Shown here in pieces: positions 1 through 9,579 of a DNA stretch of 64,000 bases (within the stretch, counting starts at the first letter, position 1; every line of letters begins with the position of its first letter). A program made the position numbers and the translations under genes. The stretch is from NCBI GenBank assembly GCA_029256725.1, contig JAQSXJ010000003.1, positions 1 through 64,000 on the forward strand, in the 5' to 3' direction. The DNA is from Anaerocolumna sp. Lineage in GTDB: Bacteria; Bacillota; Clostridia; Lachnospirales; Lachnospiraceae. Below the pieces are notes generated by a model. That model was not told the origin of the DNA. It made no database searches and saw only the letters and a list, made by a program, of their open reading frames with translations.

Positions 1-3000
1 AAAATCGAAGCACAGCCTTCTAATGTTAAGGTGTGGTATAAAGGAAGTACAGCTGAAATTAAGGATGAGTTAAATGAATCTGATATTGTAAGTTGGACTC
101 AAACCGGAAACAACGATTCGACCACAAAGATTAGCTTCGAAAAGGCTTCCTCCTTCGGATTTGGCCCTTTAGCCAGCTACCGTGGTCATGGGTGTAGTTT
201 ACCTACCAGTTTGGCCCTTAAGAATCTTACGATGTCCACAGAAAAAGCAAAAACGTTAAAAGAAGTCATTACGGAACCTGAATGGAATCCCAAAACTTCA
301 AGATACATCGTTAATCTGAATGAGGACATGATAGAAGATCTTGAGGATACTCAGACAGAGTACGAAATCATCAACCGTTTAAACAATGATGACGTTACAT
401 ACATTGGTTGGGGAAGTGATACCAATGAGAAGCAGACAGAGGACTTTATTGGATTAAATGATTCCAGAGGCGGCTTTGTTAACATTAAGGATGCGGAAAC
501 AGATACTTATGATAAGCAGATTACTGCTATTGCAGAGAAAATTCTGAAAGATAATCAGCCAAGGCAGGTATCAGATGAAGCAGGAGCGGCTTATGTACTT
601 ACTTCAGAGAGCGTACAGATTAATGTAAATGGAGCTTCAGCTTCTGATACAGCAGATGCAAATTGGCCTAACGGAAAATGGAAGATTGTACATAGTATAG
701 ATGGTTTTAGTAATACAGAAGGCATTTATAGCAAAAGTAATGTTCCTATGTCAGATCTGGAGTGTGATTTTAGTCTGCCAGGTAAATATGAAATCTATTA
801 TGAAGATGTGTTACTGCGTACCATAATAGCTCACAGACAACCCGTTGCTTACTTTACGGCTACTGTTAGTGGTCCTGCAATAACTGGCCCTGCAGAAGAG
901 CCAGAAGAGGAAGTATATGAGGCACAAGCAAGAACTGCACCGGACCTGGTTACCATTGAGACAGTTGGAGATGTGACTGTAGCAACAGGTGCTGCTGTGA
1001 CTTACAATGATTTATCATATGACCCTGATGGATTCGGTCTTGATACCACAAAGACTATCTGGAAGTATATTGATTTATCTGTTGAGAATCCTGCCTGGGT
1101 GACTTCAGATGCACCAATTACAGTTATTGAACCCGATCATCGTTATTTGGTATCGCTGATTGTAACCGATTTAAATGGAGCTGTCAGCAGTCCTTATACC
1201 AGACAGATAAGTTACAGCTATAAATATTATGACGTAGAAAAAGATTCGCTAGTTAAGCTCAGACCATTTGCAGATTTTGAATTATCAGAAGCAACCCTGA
1301 TAAAAGGAAATAATAACACTGTTCTTTTGACAGAGAAGAGCTATGATATATACGGTGAAGAAGTCACTAGCATTTACACTGTAACAAGAAATGGTGTTCC
1401 TTATGAAAAGGCAATTAACGCAGGAACTGTTACCGGTAGTGCAATTACCAGTCAGATTATTGACTTTAGTGGCGATCCGGCAGGTACTTATAAAATCAGT
1501 CTTAAGGTTACCAGCACAAATGGAAACTCAGAAGTATTTTCAAGAACGATTGAAATAATTGATGATAAGACAGCGCCTACGGCATTCTCAAATGTTCCTG
1601 ACAATGCAACCATAGGGGATAATAAGGTGGTACTTACCTTTAAGGATGCAGGCGGCAGTGGATTAAAATCCCAGATGGTCAGTGTTGATACAAACCCTTC
1701 TATTTCAGAAGATACCGTCTGGCTGGCATCAGGCAGTGATCTTACACGTACGGTATTATTACCAGGTGTAGGAACATACTATATACATTATGAAGCGATT
1801 GACAATGTTGGTAATGCTGATCAGGGTACTTTCGGACCTATCACTTACAAAGACTCTACCGGTCCGACTGTAAGCAGTAATGTATCTGCTGGATCAGTTA
1901 TTGGGGTTGGTAAAGTAGTATTAACCTTTACTGACAACAGTGGAATAAAAAAACAGAAGGTATATATTAGTACAAGTTCTGCTCCTGTAAGCACTGATGC
2001 AGAAGGATGGTCTGAGTACAGCGAAGAGACTCAGAGAGAAGTTAAGTTCAAAGAAAACGGAACTTACTATATCCATTATTATGCACAGGATAATGAAAAA
2101 AATATTACAACAGGCATTTTCGGACCGATAACCTATTCAGATAAAACCGGACCTTCCGTTACAGCGAGTATCAGTAATGACGTAACAACCGGTGACAAAG
2201 AAATCGTTATAAGTTTTAAGGATGAAGGAAGTAATGAACCAATTGCGTACAAAGTAATTATCACTAAATCCACAGAAACGCCTTCTGATTCTGAAAAATG
2301 GATTGAAGGAACAACACCGGATGTTAAATTCACCTTCCCGGAAGACGGTACCTATTATATCCATTATAAAGCAGTAGATGCCGCAGGCAATGAAAGCAGC
2401 GGATATTTAGGACCCTTTACATATGTTGGAACTATTCCTTATATTGCAGATATCTTATCACCTGTTAACGGCGAAGCAAATGCTTCTGCTAATACCCTCG
2501 TGAGCTTCGAAGCAAGTGAGAAGGTTGTGAAAGGGGACGGATACCTTACAGTATATAATTCCAACACCGGAAAGAAATATCTGGATATCCATAGCAGTAA
2601 TAATAAAGTTAAGGTAAATGGTAATAAAGTAACGGTTGAACTTCCAAAGACTTTAGAATATGAAACCGGTTATTATATAAAGCTTGATACAAACTTTATT
2701 AAGAGTGTAACAAATAATGCAATGGCTGAATTCGGTTCTAAGAGTACCTGGTCCTTTACAACTGCTAAAAAAGATAATAATACGAAAGAGGATGATGTTA
2801 AGATCCTTAGATGTGAGGCTTATCAGATTATTGACGATAAGACCAGTTATCCTCAGGTAATACCTGATGCAGAAGAAGAGAAGACCTTTACTGTTTATGC
2901 GGAAGACGGTGAACTATATATCTTACCCGTATTGAATGCTTCAACAGATAATATTATTGTAGAAGGCACAGATTGTGAAGTTGAACTTTTAAATAATCCA

Positions 3001-4587
3001 TTAAGGATCAAAGTGAAATACGACAGCACAAAAGCAAATCCTTCTGTAACAATTAAATTTGGTGATAACAACAGTTACACATTAAAGATTAAGAAACTGG
3101 ATAAAGAATTAAAGGCAGAGATTAAAGTTGAGACTACTGTAGTAACTGCAAGTGTTGGTAACAGTAATCTGCTTAATACAGTTGATATCTCAGCCGATGT
3201 TGCAGATGGAAATGTTTCTTCCATCAAGGTTATGCTTTTAATCCGTGAACCCCAGAAGACGGAAGAAAAAGATGCATTGAAAACTTATGTAGAGGGACTG
3301 TTTAGAAACAGTACAAGCTTTTTCTTTGATGCAACTTTAATAAAAACCGTTTCTTATGATGGATTTGCAAATGATACGGAAATTTCAAATACCCAGGAAC
3401 CGGTAACTATTATGATAGACATACCTGCTTCTTATAGAGCGGGCTACAACTATCAGGTTGTCAGATACCATACAGGTTTATGCGAGAATCTTCCTACCAC
3501 TGTTATTAATAACGGCACACAGTTACAATTTGAGACAGATAGATTTTCAACATATGGTGTTGTCTATACCCCTGCAACAACAGAAGGGCAGTCGGACGCA
3601 GGAAATAACAATACTCCGAGTGTTCCAAAAGAAATCAGTGTTCCGGAGACAATAACAGCCACTGCAGGTCAGACAACCCCTGTTGAGATTAAAAATCTTC
3701 CAGAAGGAGCATCTGTTGAATATCATGTGAGCACACCTACATATATCAGCGTAGATGCAAAGGGAAACATTTTTGCCAAGAAAACAGGAAAAGCTGTTCT
3801 TATGGCTGCGGTAACCAGTAAAGCTACTACGAAAGTATATACAATCCGAGTTAATATCCAGTCAGCTGTTAAGCCTACCAAAGTCGGTTTTATTCAGTAT
3901 TATAACAACCTTGTAAATGTTGATAACATCAATTACCGTATTACAAAGGATGCCAGTGAGCCTGGAAACGGTACAGTAGCAGTAGCCAATAACCAGGTAA
4001 ATGAGAAATTGCCTGCAAAGGTTACCATACCTGCCGTAGTTACAATCAGCGGTAAGAAATATAATGTTACCTCCATTGATGAAAGTGCTTTTTACATGGT
4101 GTCAAAATTAGTGTCTGTATCTATACCAAGCACAGTAACGGATATATCAACAACAGCCTTTACCGGCAGTAAAAATCTTGTAACCTTTAAGGTAGATGCT
4201 AAGAATCCAAATTATTCAGCAAGAAGCTCTATGCTGCTTGATAAGGCGGGAACCACCCTGTTATCTTATCCTTCCGCTACAGGTAAGATCACAGTAGACA
4301 GTAAGATTAAGGTGATAGGAGCATATGCCTTTAGTGTAAACAAAGGATTAAAAGAGGTTATTATACCTGCATCAGTAAAAGAAATACGTGGCTGTGCTTT
4401 TGCTCACTCAGGACTTGTAAAAGCAACCTTTAAGAGCAATACTGTACCAGTTATGCCATACCCTTGTGTATTCGAAGATATAAATGTAAAAGGTGTTATC
4501 TATGTACCGAAGAAAGCACTAAAAAGTTATACAAATTCATTAGTAGATTTTAGAATGCCTTCCGGAGTTACTGTAAAAGCAAAATAG
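1..4587 (+). CDS. Large surface protein with Ig-like and BspA-type repeats (5' end missing)
   Basis: The frame is open to the left edge, so the true start and any signal peptide lie outside; at least 1528 residues are visible. Numbering from the GTG at 31, two PKD/Ig-like modules cover about residues 305-510. Three tandem modules of about 95 residues follow at 512-800, each opening with a D(K/S)T(A/G)P-type motif and ending in YYIHY...GPITY. An SbsA-like Ig domain (Big_5 type) lies at about 805-911. The C-terminus (about 1339-1507) carries BspA/LRR_5 leucine-rich repeats of the form L..V.IP.SV..I...AF. Such proteins are exported and mediate adhesion or substrate contact. No LPXTG or SLH anchor is visible at the C-terminus, so attachment is unknown. 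Confidence 0.85.
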   Translation, partial: KIEAQPSNVKVWYKGSTAEIKDELNESDIVSWTQTGNNDSTTKISFEKASSFGFGPLASYRGHGCSLPTSLALKNLTMSTEKAKTLKEVITEPEWNPKTSRYIVNLNEDMIEDLEDTQTEYEIINRLNNDDVTYIGWGSDTNEKQTEDFIGLNDSRGGFVNIKDAETDTYDKQITAIAEKILKDNQPRQVSDEAGAAYVLTSESVQINVNGASASDTADANWPNGKWKIVHSIDGFSNTEGIYSKSNVPMSDLECDFSLPGKYEIYYEDVLLRTIIAHRQPVAYFTATVSGPAITGPAEEPEEEVYEAQARTAPDLVTIETVGDVTVATGAAVTYNDLSYDPDGFGLDTTKTIWKYIDLSVENPAWVTSDAPITVIEPDHRYLVSLIVTDLNGAVSSPYTRQISYSYKYYDVEKDSLVKLRPFADFELSEATLIKGNNNTVLLTEKSYDIYGEEVTSIYTVTRNGVPYEKAINAGTVTGSAITSQIIDFSGDPAGTYKISLKVTSTNGNSEVFSRTIEIIDDKTAPTAFSNVPDNATIGDNKVVLTFKDAGGSGLKSQMVSVDTNPSISEDTVWLASGSDLTRTVLLPGVGTYYIHYEAIDNVGNADQGTFGPITYKDSTGPTVSSNVSAGSVIGVGKVVLTFTDNSGIKKQKVYISTSSAPVSTDAEGWSEYSEETQREVKFKENGTYYIHYYAQDNEKNITTGIFGPITYSDKTGPSVTASISNDVTTGDKEIVISFKDEGSNEPIAYKVIITKSTETPSDSEKWIEGTTPDVKFTFPEDGTYYIHYKAVDAAGNESSGYLGPFTYVGTIPYIADILSPVNGEANASANTLVSFEASEKVVKGDGYLTVYNSNTGKKYLDIHSSNNKVKVNGNKVTVELPKTLEYETGYYIKLDTNFIKSVTNNAMAEFGSKSTWSFTTAKKDNNTKEDDVKILRCEAYQIIDDKTSYPQVIPDAEEEKTFTVYAEDGELYILPVLNASTDNIIVEGTDCEVELLNNPLRIKVKYDSTKANPSVTIKFGDNNSYTLKIKKLDKELKAEIKVETTVVTASVGNSNLLNTVDISADVADGNVSSIKVMLLIREPQKTEEKDALKTYVEGLFRNSTSFFFDATLIKTVSYDGFANDTEISNTQEPVTIMIDIPASYRAGYNYQVVRYHTGLCENLPTTVINNGTQLQFETDRFSTYGVVYTPATTEGQSDAGNNNTPSVPKEISVPETITATAGQTTPVEIKNLPEGASVEYHVSTPTYISVDAKGNIFAKKTGKAVLMAAVTSKATTKVYTIRVNIQSAVKPTKVGFIQYYNNLVNVDNINYRITKDASEPGNGTVAVANNQVNEKLPAKVTIPAVVTISGKKYNVTSIDESAFYMVSKLVSVSIPSTVTDISTTAFTGSKNLVTFKVDAKNPNYSARSSMLLDKAGTTLLSYPSATGKITVDSKIKVIGAYAFSVNKGLKEVIIPASVKEIRGCAFAHSGLVKATFKSNTVPVMPYPCVFEDINVKGVIYVPKKALKSYTNSLVDFRMPSGVTVKAK

Positions 4588-4618
4588 ATATATAAGAGAG
4601 GCTGTTGCAAAATGAATG

Positions 4619-4650
4619 AAAGGTTAAAAGTCTTTTGACCTTTTAGTAAT
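4619..4650 (+). terminator. Terminator after the surface-protein gene
   Basis: A 12-bp stem (4619-4630 with 4632-4643, one G-T pair, a minimal loop) lies 32 nt after the stop codon. A short T-rich tail follows. Confidence 0.55.
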
Positions 4651-4660
4651 GCACTGCCGG

Positions 4661-4740
4661 AAAGATATATTGCCGATTTTGTATGTAGAAAGCGTACAAT
4701 TAATGTACGATTGCTCCATGCATAATCGGCAATATCTTTA
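4661..4740. repeat. Long imperfect inverted repeat
   Basis: Arms at 4661-4685 and 4717-4740 share the core TTGCCGATT.TG.ATG with few mismatches. The loop holds a second small inverted repeat, CGTAC/GTACG (about 4694-4710). It lies between a terminator and truA. It could be a second terminator, a processing site or a small relic element; no T-tract decides this. Confidence 0.5.
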
Positions 4741-4841
4741 TATTCACTATTTACTTTTAAGTATAATTATATAATAATGTAATGTAGAATGAATTCCGGT
4801 AATACCGGAGTATATATAAGAAAAGAGAGGAATATTTTTTG

Positions 4842-5588
4842 ATGCGTAATATTAAACTGGTACTGGAGTATGATGGTTCAAGGTATGACGGCTGGCAGAA
4901 GCAGCCTGGCAACAATAAAAGTATAACAATTCAGGACAAGCTGGAAAGCATACTTACAAAAATGGAGAATGAAAAGGTTGAGGTAATTGGTGCAGCAAGA
5001 ACAGAAGCAGGTGTTCATGCCTATGGACAGATAGCCAATTTTAAGACCAACACGGAAATGAAGTTATTTGAGATCAAGCATTACTTGAACCGTTATCTGC
5101 CAAGAGATATTGCAGTAGTGGAAGTATTTGAGGTTCCAGATCGTTTCCACAGCAGCTTTAATGCAAAGGCTTTTCAATATGTTTATAAGATAACTACCGG
5201 TGAAGTACCTTCTGTTTTTGATAGAAAATACAACTATTACTGCTTTCATAAGCTGGACGTATCACTTATGAGAAAGGCAGCAGAGAAGCTTGTGGGTGAG
5301 CATGATTTTAAAGCGTTTTCCGATAATAAACGAATGAAGAAATCAACCGTTAGAGTAATGAAGAGTATACAGATTAAATCAGATATCAATTCTGTGGATA
5401 TAATTATGGAGGCAGATGACTTCTGGCCTAATATGGCAAGAATTATAGCCGGAACTTTAATAGAGATTGGTGAAGGCAAGATGGTAGTTGAGTATCTGGA
5501 TGAAATCCTGTTAAGCGGCGAGAGAAGTAAAGCCGGTGAAACTGCTGAACCAAGAGGACTTTTTCTTCAGGATGTTAAGTATGAATAA
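4842..5588 (+). CDS. truA: TruA-family tRNA pseudouridine synthase with altered catalytic residue
   Basis: TruA converts U38-U40 of the tRNA anticodon arm to pseudouridine. The 248-residue protein has family landmarks: an N-terminal YDG...GWQ.QP segment, RFHSSFNAK, and the C-terminal R..AGETAEPRGLFL region. The catalytic motif, normally RTDAGVHA, reads RTEAGVHA (GAA codon at about 5002), so the nucleophilic Asp is replaced by Glu. The C-terminal motif also departs from the usual AG.TAPA.GL. ATG 4842 is preferred to TTG 4839 because of the AGAGAGG about 11 nt upstream. It may be a second, divergent paralogue with reduced or changed activity. A standard truA elsewhere in the genome would be expected. 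Confidence 0.85.
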   Translation: MRNIKLVLEYDGSRYDGWQKQPGNNKSITIQDKLESILTKMENEKVEVIGAARTEAGVHAYGQIANFKTNTEMKLFEIKHYLNRYLPRDIAVVEVFEVPDRFHSSFNAKAFQYVYKITTGEVPSVFDRKYNYYCFHKLDVSLMRKAAEKLVGEHDFKAFSDNKRMKKSTVRVMKSIQIKSDINSVDIIMEADDFWPNMARIIAGTLIEIGEGKMVVEYLDEILLSGERSKAGETAEPRGLFLQDVKYE

Positions 5589-5763
5589 TTAGTTTTATAC
5601 TTTATTTAATTCGTTCAATAAAAAAGTATAATTAATATAATTACTTAAAATTAGTTAATGTTAACAAATTATTAGCTAAATTTAGTATGTTTTCACATTG
5701 ATTATCCTTCGAAAAAACGCTATAATTTATAGTAAGATGCGGATAATAAAACGGAGGGTTTAA

Positions 5764-6774
5764 ATGAAGAACGTAACTATGAAGGATATTGCACAAAGAT
5801 TGAATATTAGTACTGTTACGGTCTCAAAAGCACTATCAGATAAAGATGGAGTGAGCGAGGAGTTAAAGGATAGAATCAAAAAGCTCTCGGAGGAAATGGG
5901 ATACCGTTATAATACACTTGCTAAAAACATGAAAGAGGGCAAAAGCTACAACGTAGGTATTATCGTAGCTGACAGATTTATCCGGGATGACGGAGATGCT
6001 TTCTACCTTAAGATGTACCAGAGCGTTATAAAAGCACTGTCAAAGGTAGGCTACTATGGAATTATGGAGATTATAACCCGTGATACTGAGAAAAAGCTGT
6101 TACTGCCTAATGTTGTGCAGAATAATAAAGTTGATGGTGTAATAGTACTCGGACAGATGAGTTTTGAGTATGTAAGCCTTATTAATAGTATGGCGATACC
6201 TTTAGTATTCCTGGATTTTTATGATGAACTTCTTGAGATCGATTCTGTGGTCAGTGACAGTTTTTATGGGTCTTTTATTATGACGAACCATCTCATAGCA
6301 CAAGGCCATAAAGATATTGCCTTTGTGGGCAATATTTTATCGACAAGCAGTATTCTTGACAGATATCTCGGCTATTACAAATCCCTGCTTTCTAATGGCA
6401 TTAAGTTAAGAGAAGAATGGGTTTTGACCGACCGTAGTGAGGAAGGATCTTATATAAATATTGAATTTCCCGATAAGATGCCAACAGCATTTGTCTGTAA
6501 TAATGACGGTGTTGCTTATCTATTAATTAATAAATTAAAGAAAAAGGGATATAAAGTTCCCGAAGATATTTCTGTTGTCGGTTTTGACAATTATATCTAT
6601 GCTACACTTTCAAGTCCGAAGCTTACTACGGTTGAAGTTGATATCCCGGCCATGTCTGAACAGGCAGTTGAAGCAATTATCAGTAAAATAGAAAGAGATA
6701 ATTACCGAATTGGAAGAGTGGTAATAAACAGTAAGCTTATTATCAGAGATTCTGTTAAAAAAATAAATAACTAA
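5764..6774 (+). CDS. LacI-family transcriptional regulator
   Basis: The 336-residue protein starts with a LacI helix-turn-helix (MKDIAQRLNISTVTVSKAL) and a hinge helix up to about residue 60. A periplasmic-binding-protein-like effector domain follows, including VVGFDNY and the final I..S..IRDSV region. The start codon is preceded by CGGAGGG. It lies directly upstream of a sugar ABC importer whose promoter region contains a perfect 18-bp palindrome with a central CG, as LacI-family proteins prefer. The simplest reading is that it is the local repressor of the importer. The effector sugar cannot be told from sequence. Confidence 0.9.
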   Translation: MKNVTMKDIAQRLNISTVTVSKALSDKDGVSEELKDRIKKLSEEMGYRYNTLAKNMKEGKSYNVGIIVADRFIRDDGDAFYLKMYQSVIKALSKVGYYGIMEIITRDTEKKLLLPNVVQNNKVDGVIVLGQMSFEYVSLINSMAIPLVFLDFYDELLEIDSVVSDSFYGSFIMTNHLIAQGHKDIAFVGNILSTSSILDRYLGYYKSLLSNGIKLREEWVLTDRSEEGSYINIEFPDKMPTAFVCNNDGVAYLLINKLKKKGYKVPEDISVVGFDNYIYATLSSPKLTTVEVDIPAMSEQAVEAIISKIERDNYRIGRVVINSKLIIRDSVKKINN

Positions 6775-6832
6775 GCTATATATGTTGAATTTTATTTTTT
6801 CCTGAGAGCTTATTTCATTCATATTACTTATA

Positions 6833-6890
6833 ATACGTATAACCATAAAAGAGAGCCTTGGCTCTCTTTGTTGTTATACGTATATTTTTT
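6833..6890. terminator. Two-tier hairpin terminator after the LacI gene
   Basis: An inner stem AGAGAGCC/GGCTCTCT (6850-6867) is enclosed by an outer ATACGTATAAC/GTTATACGTAT stem (6833-6843 with 6873-6883). A run of six T follows. Confidence 0.85.
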
Positions 6891-7035
6891 GTGTTTTCTT
6901 AGGATAATAAATAAGAAAATAAAATATCATACTGCTTAAACTTTTAAAATTTACAGTATATGTATATTTGGAAAAAAATAAGCCAAAATATAGGTGAGAA
7001 TCTATATATTAAGAATATTTATATTTAGATTACTA

Positions 7036-7053
7036 TAAGTTATCGATAACTTA
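7036..7053. promoter_or_regulatory. Perfect 18-bp palindromic operator, probably LacI-family
   Basis: TAAGTTATCGATAACTTA is an exact palindrome centred on CG, 31 bp upstream of the solute-binding protein start. Position and symmetry match a LacI-family operator. The regulator encoded at 5764 is the obvious candidate ligand. Confidence 0.75.
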
Positions 7054-7084
7054 AAATTACCTAACCAAGGGAGGTTACATCGTA

Positions 7085-8506
7085 ATGAAAAAAATTTTCA
7101 TGAAACAATTTGTTTGTGTAATGTTAGTTGCCGTAATGGTGTTTTCACTTGCAGCCTGTGGTAATAAAAACCAGGGAAACAACAATAACACCACACCGAC
7201 TCCTACAAGTACAACAGGTAATAACAACAATACAGGCAACGGTGGAATTCCGACAATTGATGCTGTTAAGCTGGGAGAGGATTATAAGGATTTATCAGCC
7301 ACCATTAAAGTTTTAACTCACAGAACAGATATCGTAGATACTAAATTTAAAGATTATATTACTGAATTTCAAAAGCTCTATCCTAATATTAAGATAGAAT
7401 ATGAAGCAGTTACTAACTATGCAGATGATGTTACCATAAGACTTACTACCGGTAACTGGGGTGATATTATGATGATACCCACCACAGTTGATAAGAAAGA
7501 ATTACCGAATCTTTTCCAGACCTTTGGAACTACAGATAAAATTGGAGCAAATTATGAATTTATCAATAATTTTGCATTGGATGGACAGGTATATGGTATT
7601 GCTTCAACCGGTAATGCCCAAGGTGTTGTTTACAATAAAAAAGTATTTACAGATGCAGGTGTAACAAACCTTCCAAAGACACCTGATGAATTCCTTGATG
7701 CTCTTAAGAAAATAAAAGATAAAACAAAAGCAATTCCTTTATATACAAACTTTGCTGCCGGTTGGACTATGGGCGCATGGGATGCTTACATCGGAGGCTC
7801 AGCAACAGGTGACCCTGATTTTATGAATAATAAATTGGTTCATGGGAATAACCCTTTCACGGATAAAGGTGATCAGACAGGACCATATGCGGTATATTAC
7901 ACCTTATATGAAGCCGTTAAAAGAGGACTGGTAGAAGAAGATCCCACTACGACAGATTGGGAAGGCAGCAAGGGTATGATTAACAGAGGAGAGATCGGTA
8001 CTATGGTACTTGGCTCCTGGGCTGTAGTTCAGATGCAGCAGGCAGGTGATAATCCAGACGATATCGGCTATATGCCTTTCCCTATCTCAGTAAATGGAAA
8101 ACAGTATGCATCAGCAGGACCTGATTATTGCTACGGAATCAATTCGAAATCTTCTGAGGACAATAAAATTGCTTCCTTGCTTTATGTTAAATGGTTAACT
8201 GAAAAATCTAATTTCGCCTATGATGAAGGCGGTATTCCTATTGTGAAAGGTGCGGAGTATCCCGCAGTACTTGATGCTTTTAAGGATGTAGAATTAGTAG
8301 TTGATAATCCTGCTCCGACTGGTGAAGAGACATATTTCAATGATCTTAATACAAAATCAGAGGTTGGTCTGAATGCTGATAATACACATGTTCAAGCGGT
8401 TGTAGAAGCAGCACTTAGTGGTACTCCTCTTAAAGATATTATTGATGAATGGAATACGAAATGGACAAATACTCAGAAAGAACTGGACATCAAAGTTAAC
8501 GAGTAG
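7085..8506 (+). CDS. Sugar ABC transporter solute-binding lipoprotein (family 1)
   Basis: The 473-residue protein has a lipoprotein signal ending in the lipobox LAAC (Cys at about residue 25). A low-complexity N/T/P/G linker to about residue 60 is followed by an SBP_bac_1 fold with features such as GDIMMIP, GVVYNKKVF and GTMVLGSWAVVQM. It would capture an oligosaccharide outside the membrane for the two permeases downstream. GGGAGG lies 6-12 nt before the ATG. Its neighbours (GH127 arabinofuranosidase, AraC regulator) suggest an arabinose-containing oligosaccharide, but that is inference. No ATPase is encoded here; such systems usually share an MsmX-type ATPase. Confidence 0.9.
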   Translation: MKKIFMKQFVCVMLVAVMVFSLAACGNKNQGNNNNTTPTPTSTTGNNNNTGNGGIPTIDAVKLGEDYKDLSATIKVLTHRTDIVDTKFKDYITEFQKLYPNIKIEYEAVTNYADDVTIRLTTGNWGDIMMIPTTVDKKELPNLFQTFGTTDKIGANYEFINNFALDGQVYGIASTGNAQGVVYNKKVFTDAGVTNLPKTPDEFLDALKKIKDKTKAIPLYTNFAAGWTMGAWDAYIGGSATGDPDFMNNKLVHGNNPFTDKGDQTGPYAVYYTLYEAVKRGLVEEDPTTTDWEGSKGMINRGEIGTMVLGSWAVVQMQQAGDNPDDIGYMPFPISVNGKQYASAGPDYCYGINSKSSEDNKIASLLYVKWLTEKSNFAYDEGGIPIVKGAEYPAVLDAFKDVELVVDNPAPTGEETYFNDLNTKSEVGLNADNTHVQAVVEAALSGTPLKDIIDEWNTKWTNTQKELDIKVNE

Positions 8507-8532
8507 TTCTTATAAATTTCATAAAGAAAGTG

Positions 8533-8576
8533 CTTTTGCAAAAGACGGCTTGTCTGTACTTTTGCAAAAGTTTTTC
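8533..8576 (+). terminator. Intra-operon attenuator-like hairpin
   Basis: Two copies of CTTTTGCAAAAG (8533-8544 and 8559-8570), each itself palindromic, form a stem followed by five T. Hairpins like this often follow solute-binding-protein genes. They let most transcripts stop there, so that the binding protein is made in excess over the permeases. Confidence 0.75.
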
Positions 8577-8595
8577 TGTTGACAGGAGGGTATCA

Positions 8596-9579
8596 ATGAG
8601 TGATGCAGGGTCGCTAGCACCAAAAGAACCGTTTAGTTTGAAGAAATGGCTTGGCAGAAGAAAAGTACAGAGAACGATTATTATAATTAGTTTTATGTTC
8701 ATACCGGTGCTTTTGCTGTTTATCTTTACTTATCTGCCGTTTTTTAATATGATGCGGTTTAGTTTATATGATATGAAATACATTGGAAGCAGAACTTTTG
8801 TGGGATTAGATAATTATATGGAAGTATTGACCAGAAAGGATATTTTACAGACCTTTAAATTGAGTTTGTATTATATGGGAGCATCAATAATTCAGCTTGC
8901 TCTGGCGCTTTATTTCGCCACATTATTAAGCTTTAAGACCAAGGCCGGAGGCTTCTTTAAAGGTGCAATCTTTTTTCCCTATCTGGTCTGTGGTATTGCG
9001 GTAGGATTTATCTTCAAATTCTTTTATACCAGAGGATTTGTTCTGGATACAGTTCTCTCCTGGATCGGTTTCTCGACGGATAATTTGCCTTACTGGCTGA
9101 AAGATACAAAAATCAATAACTACTCTCTGGCGGCAACGTCAATCTGGCGATACATGGGCCAGAATATGATATTATTCATTGGGGCGATTATGTCCGTAGA
9201 TAATGATTTGTATGAAGCCTCCGGATTAGATGGTGCCAATAGATGGCAGCAGTTTAAATATATCATTATGCCGAGTATTCAAACAATTATCATGCTTAAT
9301 CTGATACTGTCCATAACCGGTTCTTTAAGTGCCTTCGAACCTCCTTTTGTTATTACAGGAGGAACTTTTGGAACCTCCACCTATTTCCTGATGATGCATA
9401 ACATTGCACACAGGTACCAGAAGGTCGGTCTTGCTTCGGCTATGGCTGTCTTCTTAATGATTATTATTGTGATTGTAACAATCTTACAAAGAGTCGGGTT
9501 CTCACTTGCCGGTGATAATGACAGTGATGTATCCAAAAAAACTGCAAGAAAACTAGGCAAAAAGGAGGGGACAAAATGA
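8596..9579 (+). CDS. Sugar ABC transporter permease (MalF/UgpA type)
   Basis: The 327-residue integral membrane protein has about six predicted helices. A first segment (IIIISFMFIPVLLLFIF) precedes the core, and the EAA loop appears as YEASGLDGANRWQQFKYIIMP, which contacts the ATPase. ATG 8596 is chosen over an upstream in-frame start because GACAGGAGGG lies just before it and the preceding sequence is the attenuator hairpin. It overlaps the next gene by ATGA, so the two permeases are translationally coupled and should form a heterodimer. Confidence 0.92.
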   Translation: MSDAGSLAPKEPFSLKKWLGRRKVQRTIIIISFMFIPVLLLFIFTYLPFFNMMRFSLYDMKYIGSRTFVGLDNYMEVLTRKDILQTFKLSLYYMGASIIQLALALYFATLLSFKTKAGGFFKGAIFFPYLVCGIAVGFIFKFFYTRGFVLDTVLSWIGFSTDNLPYWLKDTKINNYSLAATSIWRYMGQNMILFIGAIMSVDNDLYEASGLDGANRWQQFKYIIMPSIQTIIMLNLILSITGSLSAFEPPFVITGGTFGTSTYFLMMHNIAHRYQKVGLASAMAVFLMIIIVIVTILQRVGFSLAGDNDSDVSKKTARKLGKKEGTK

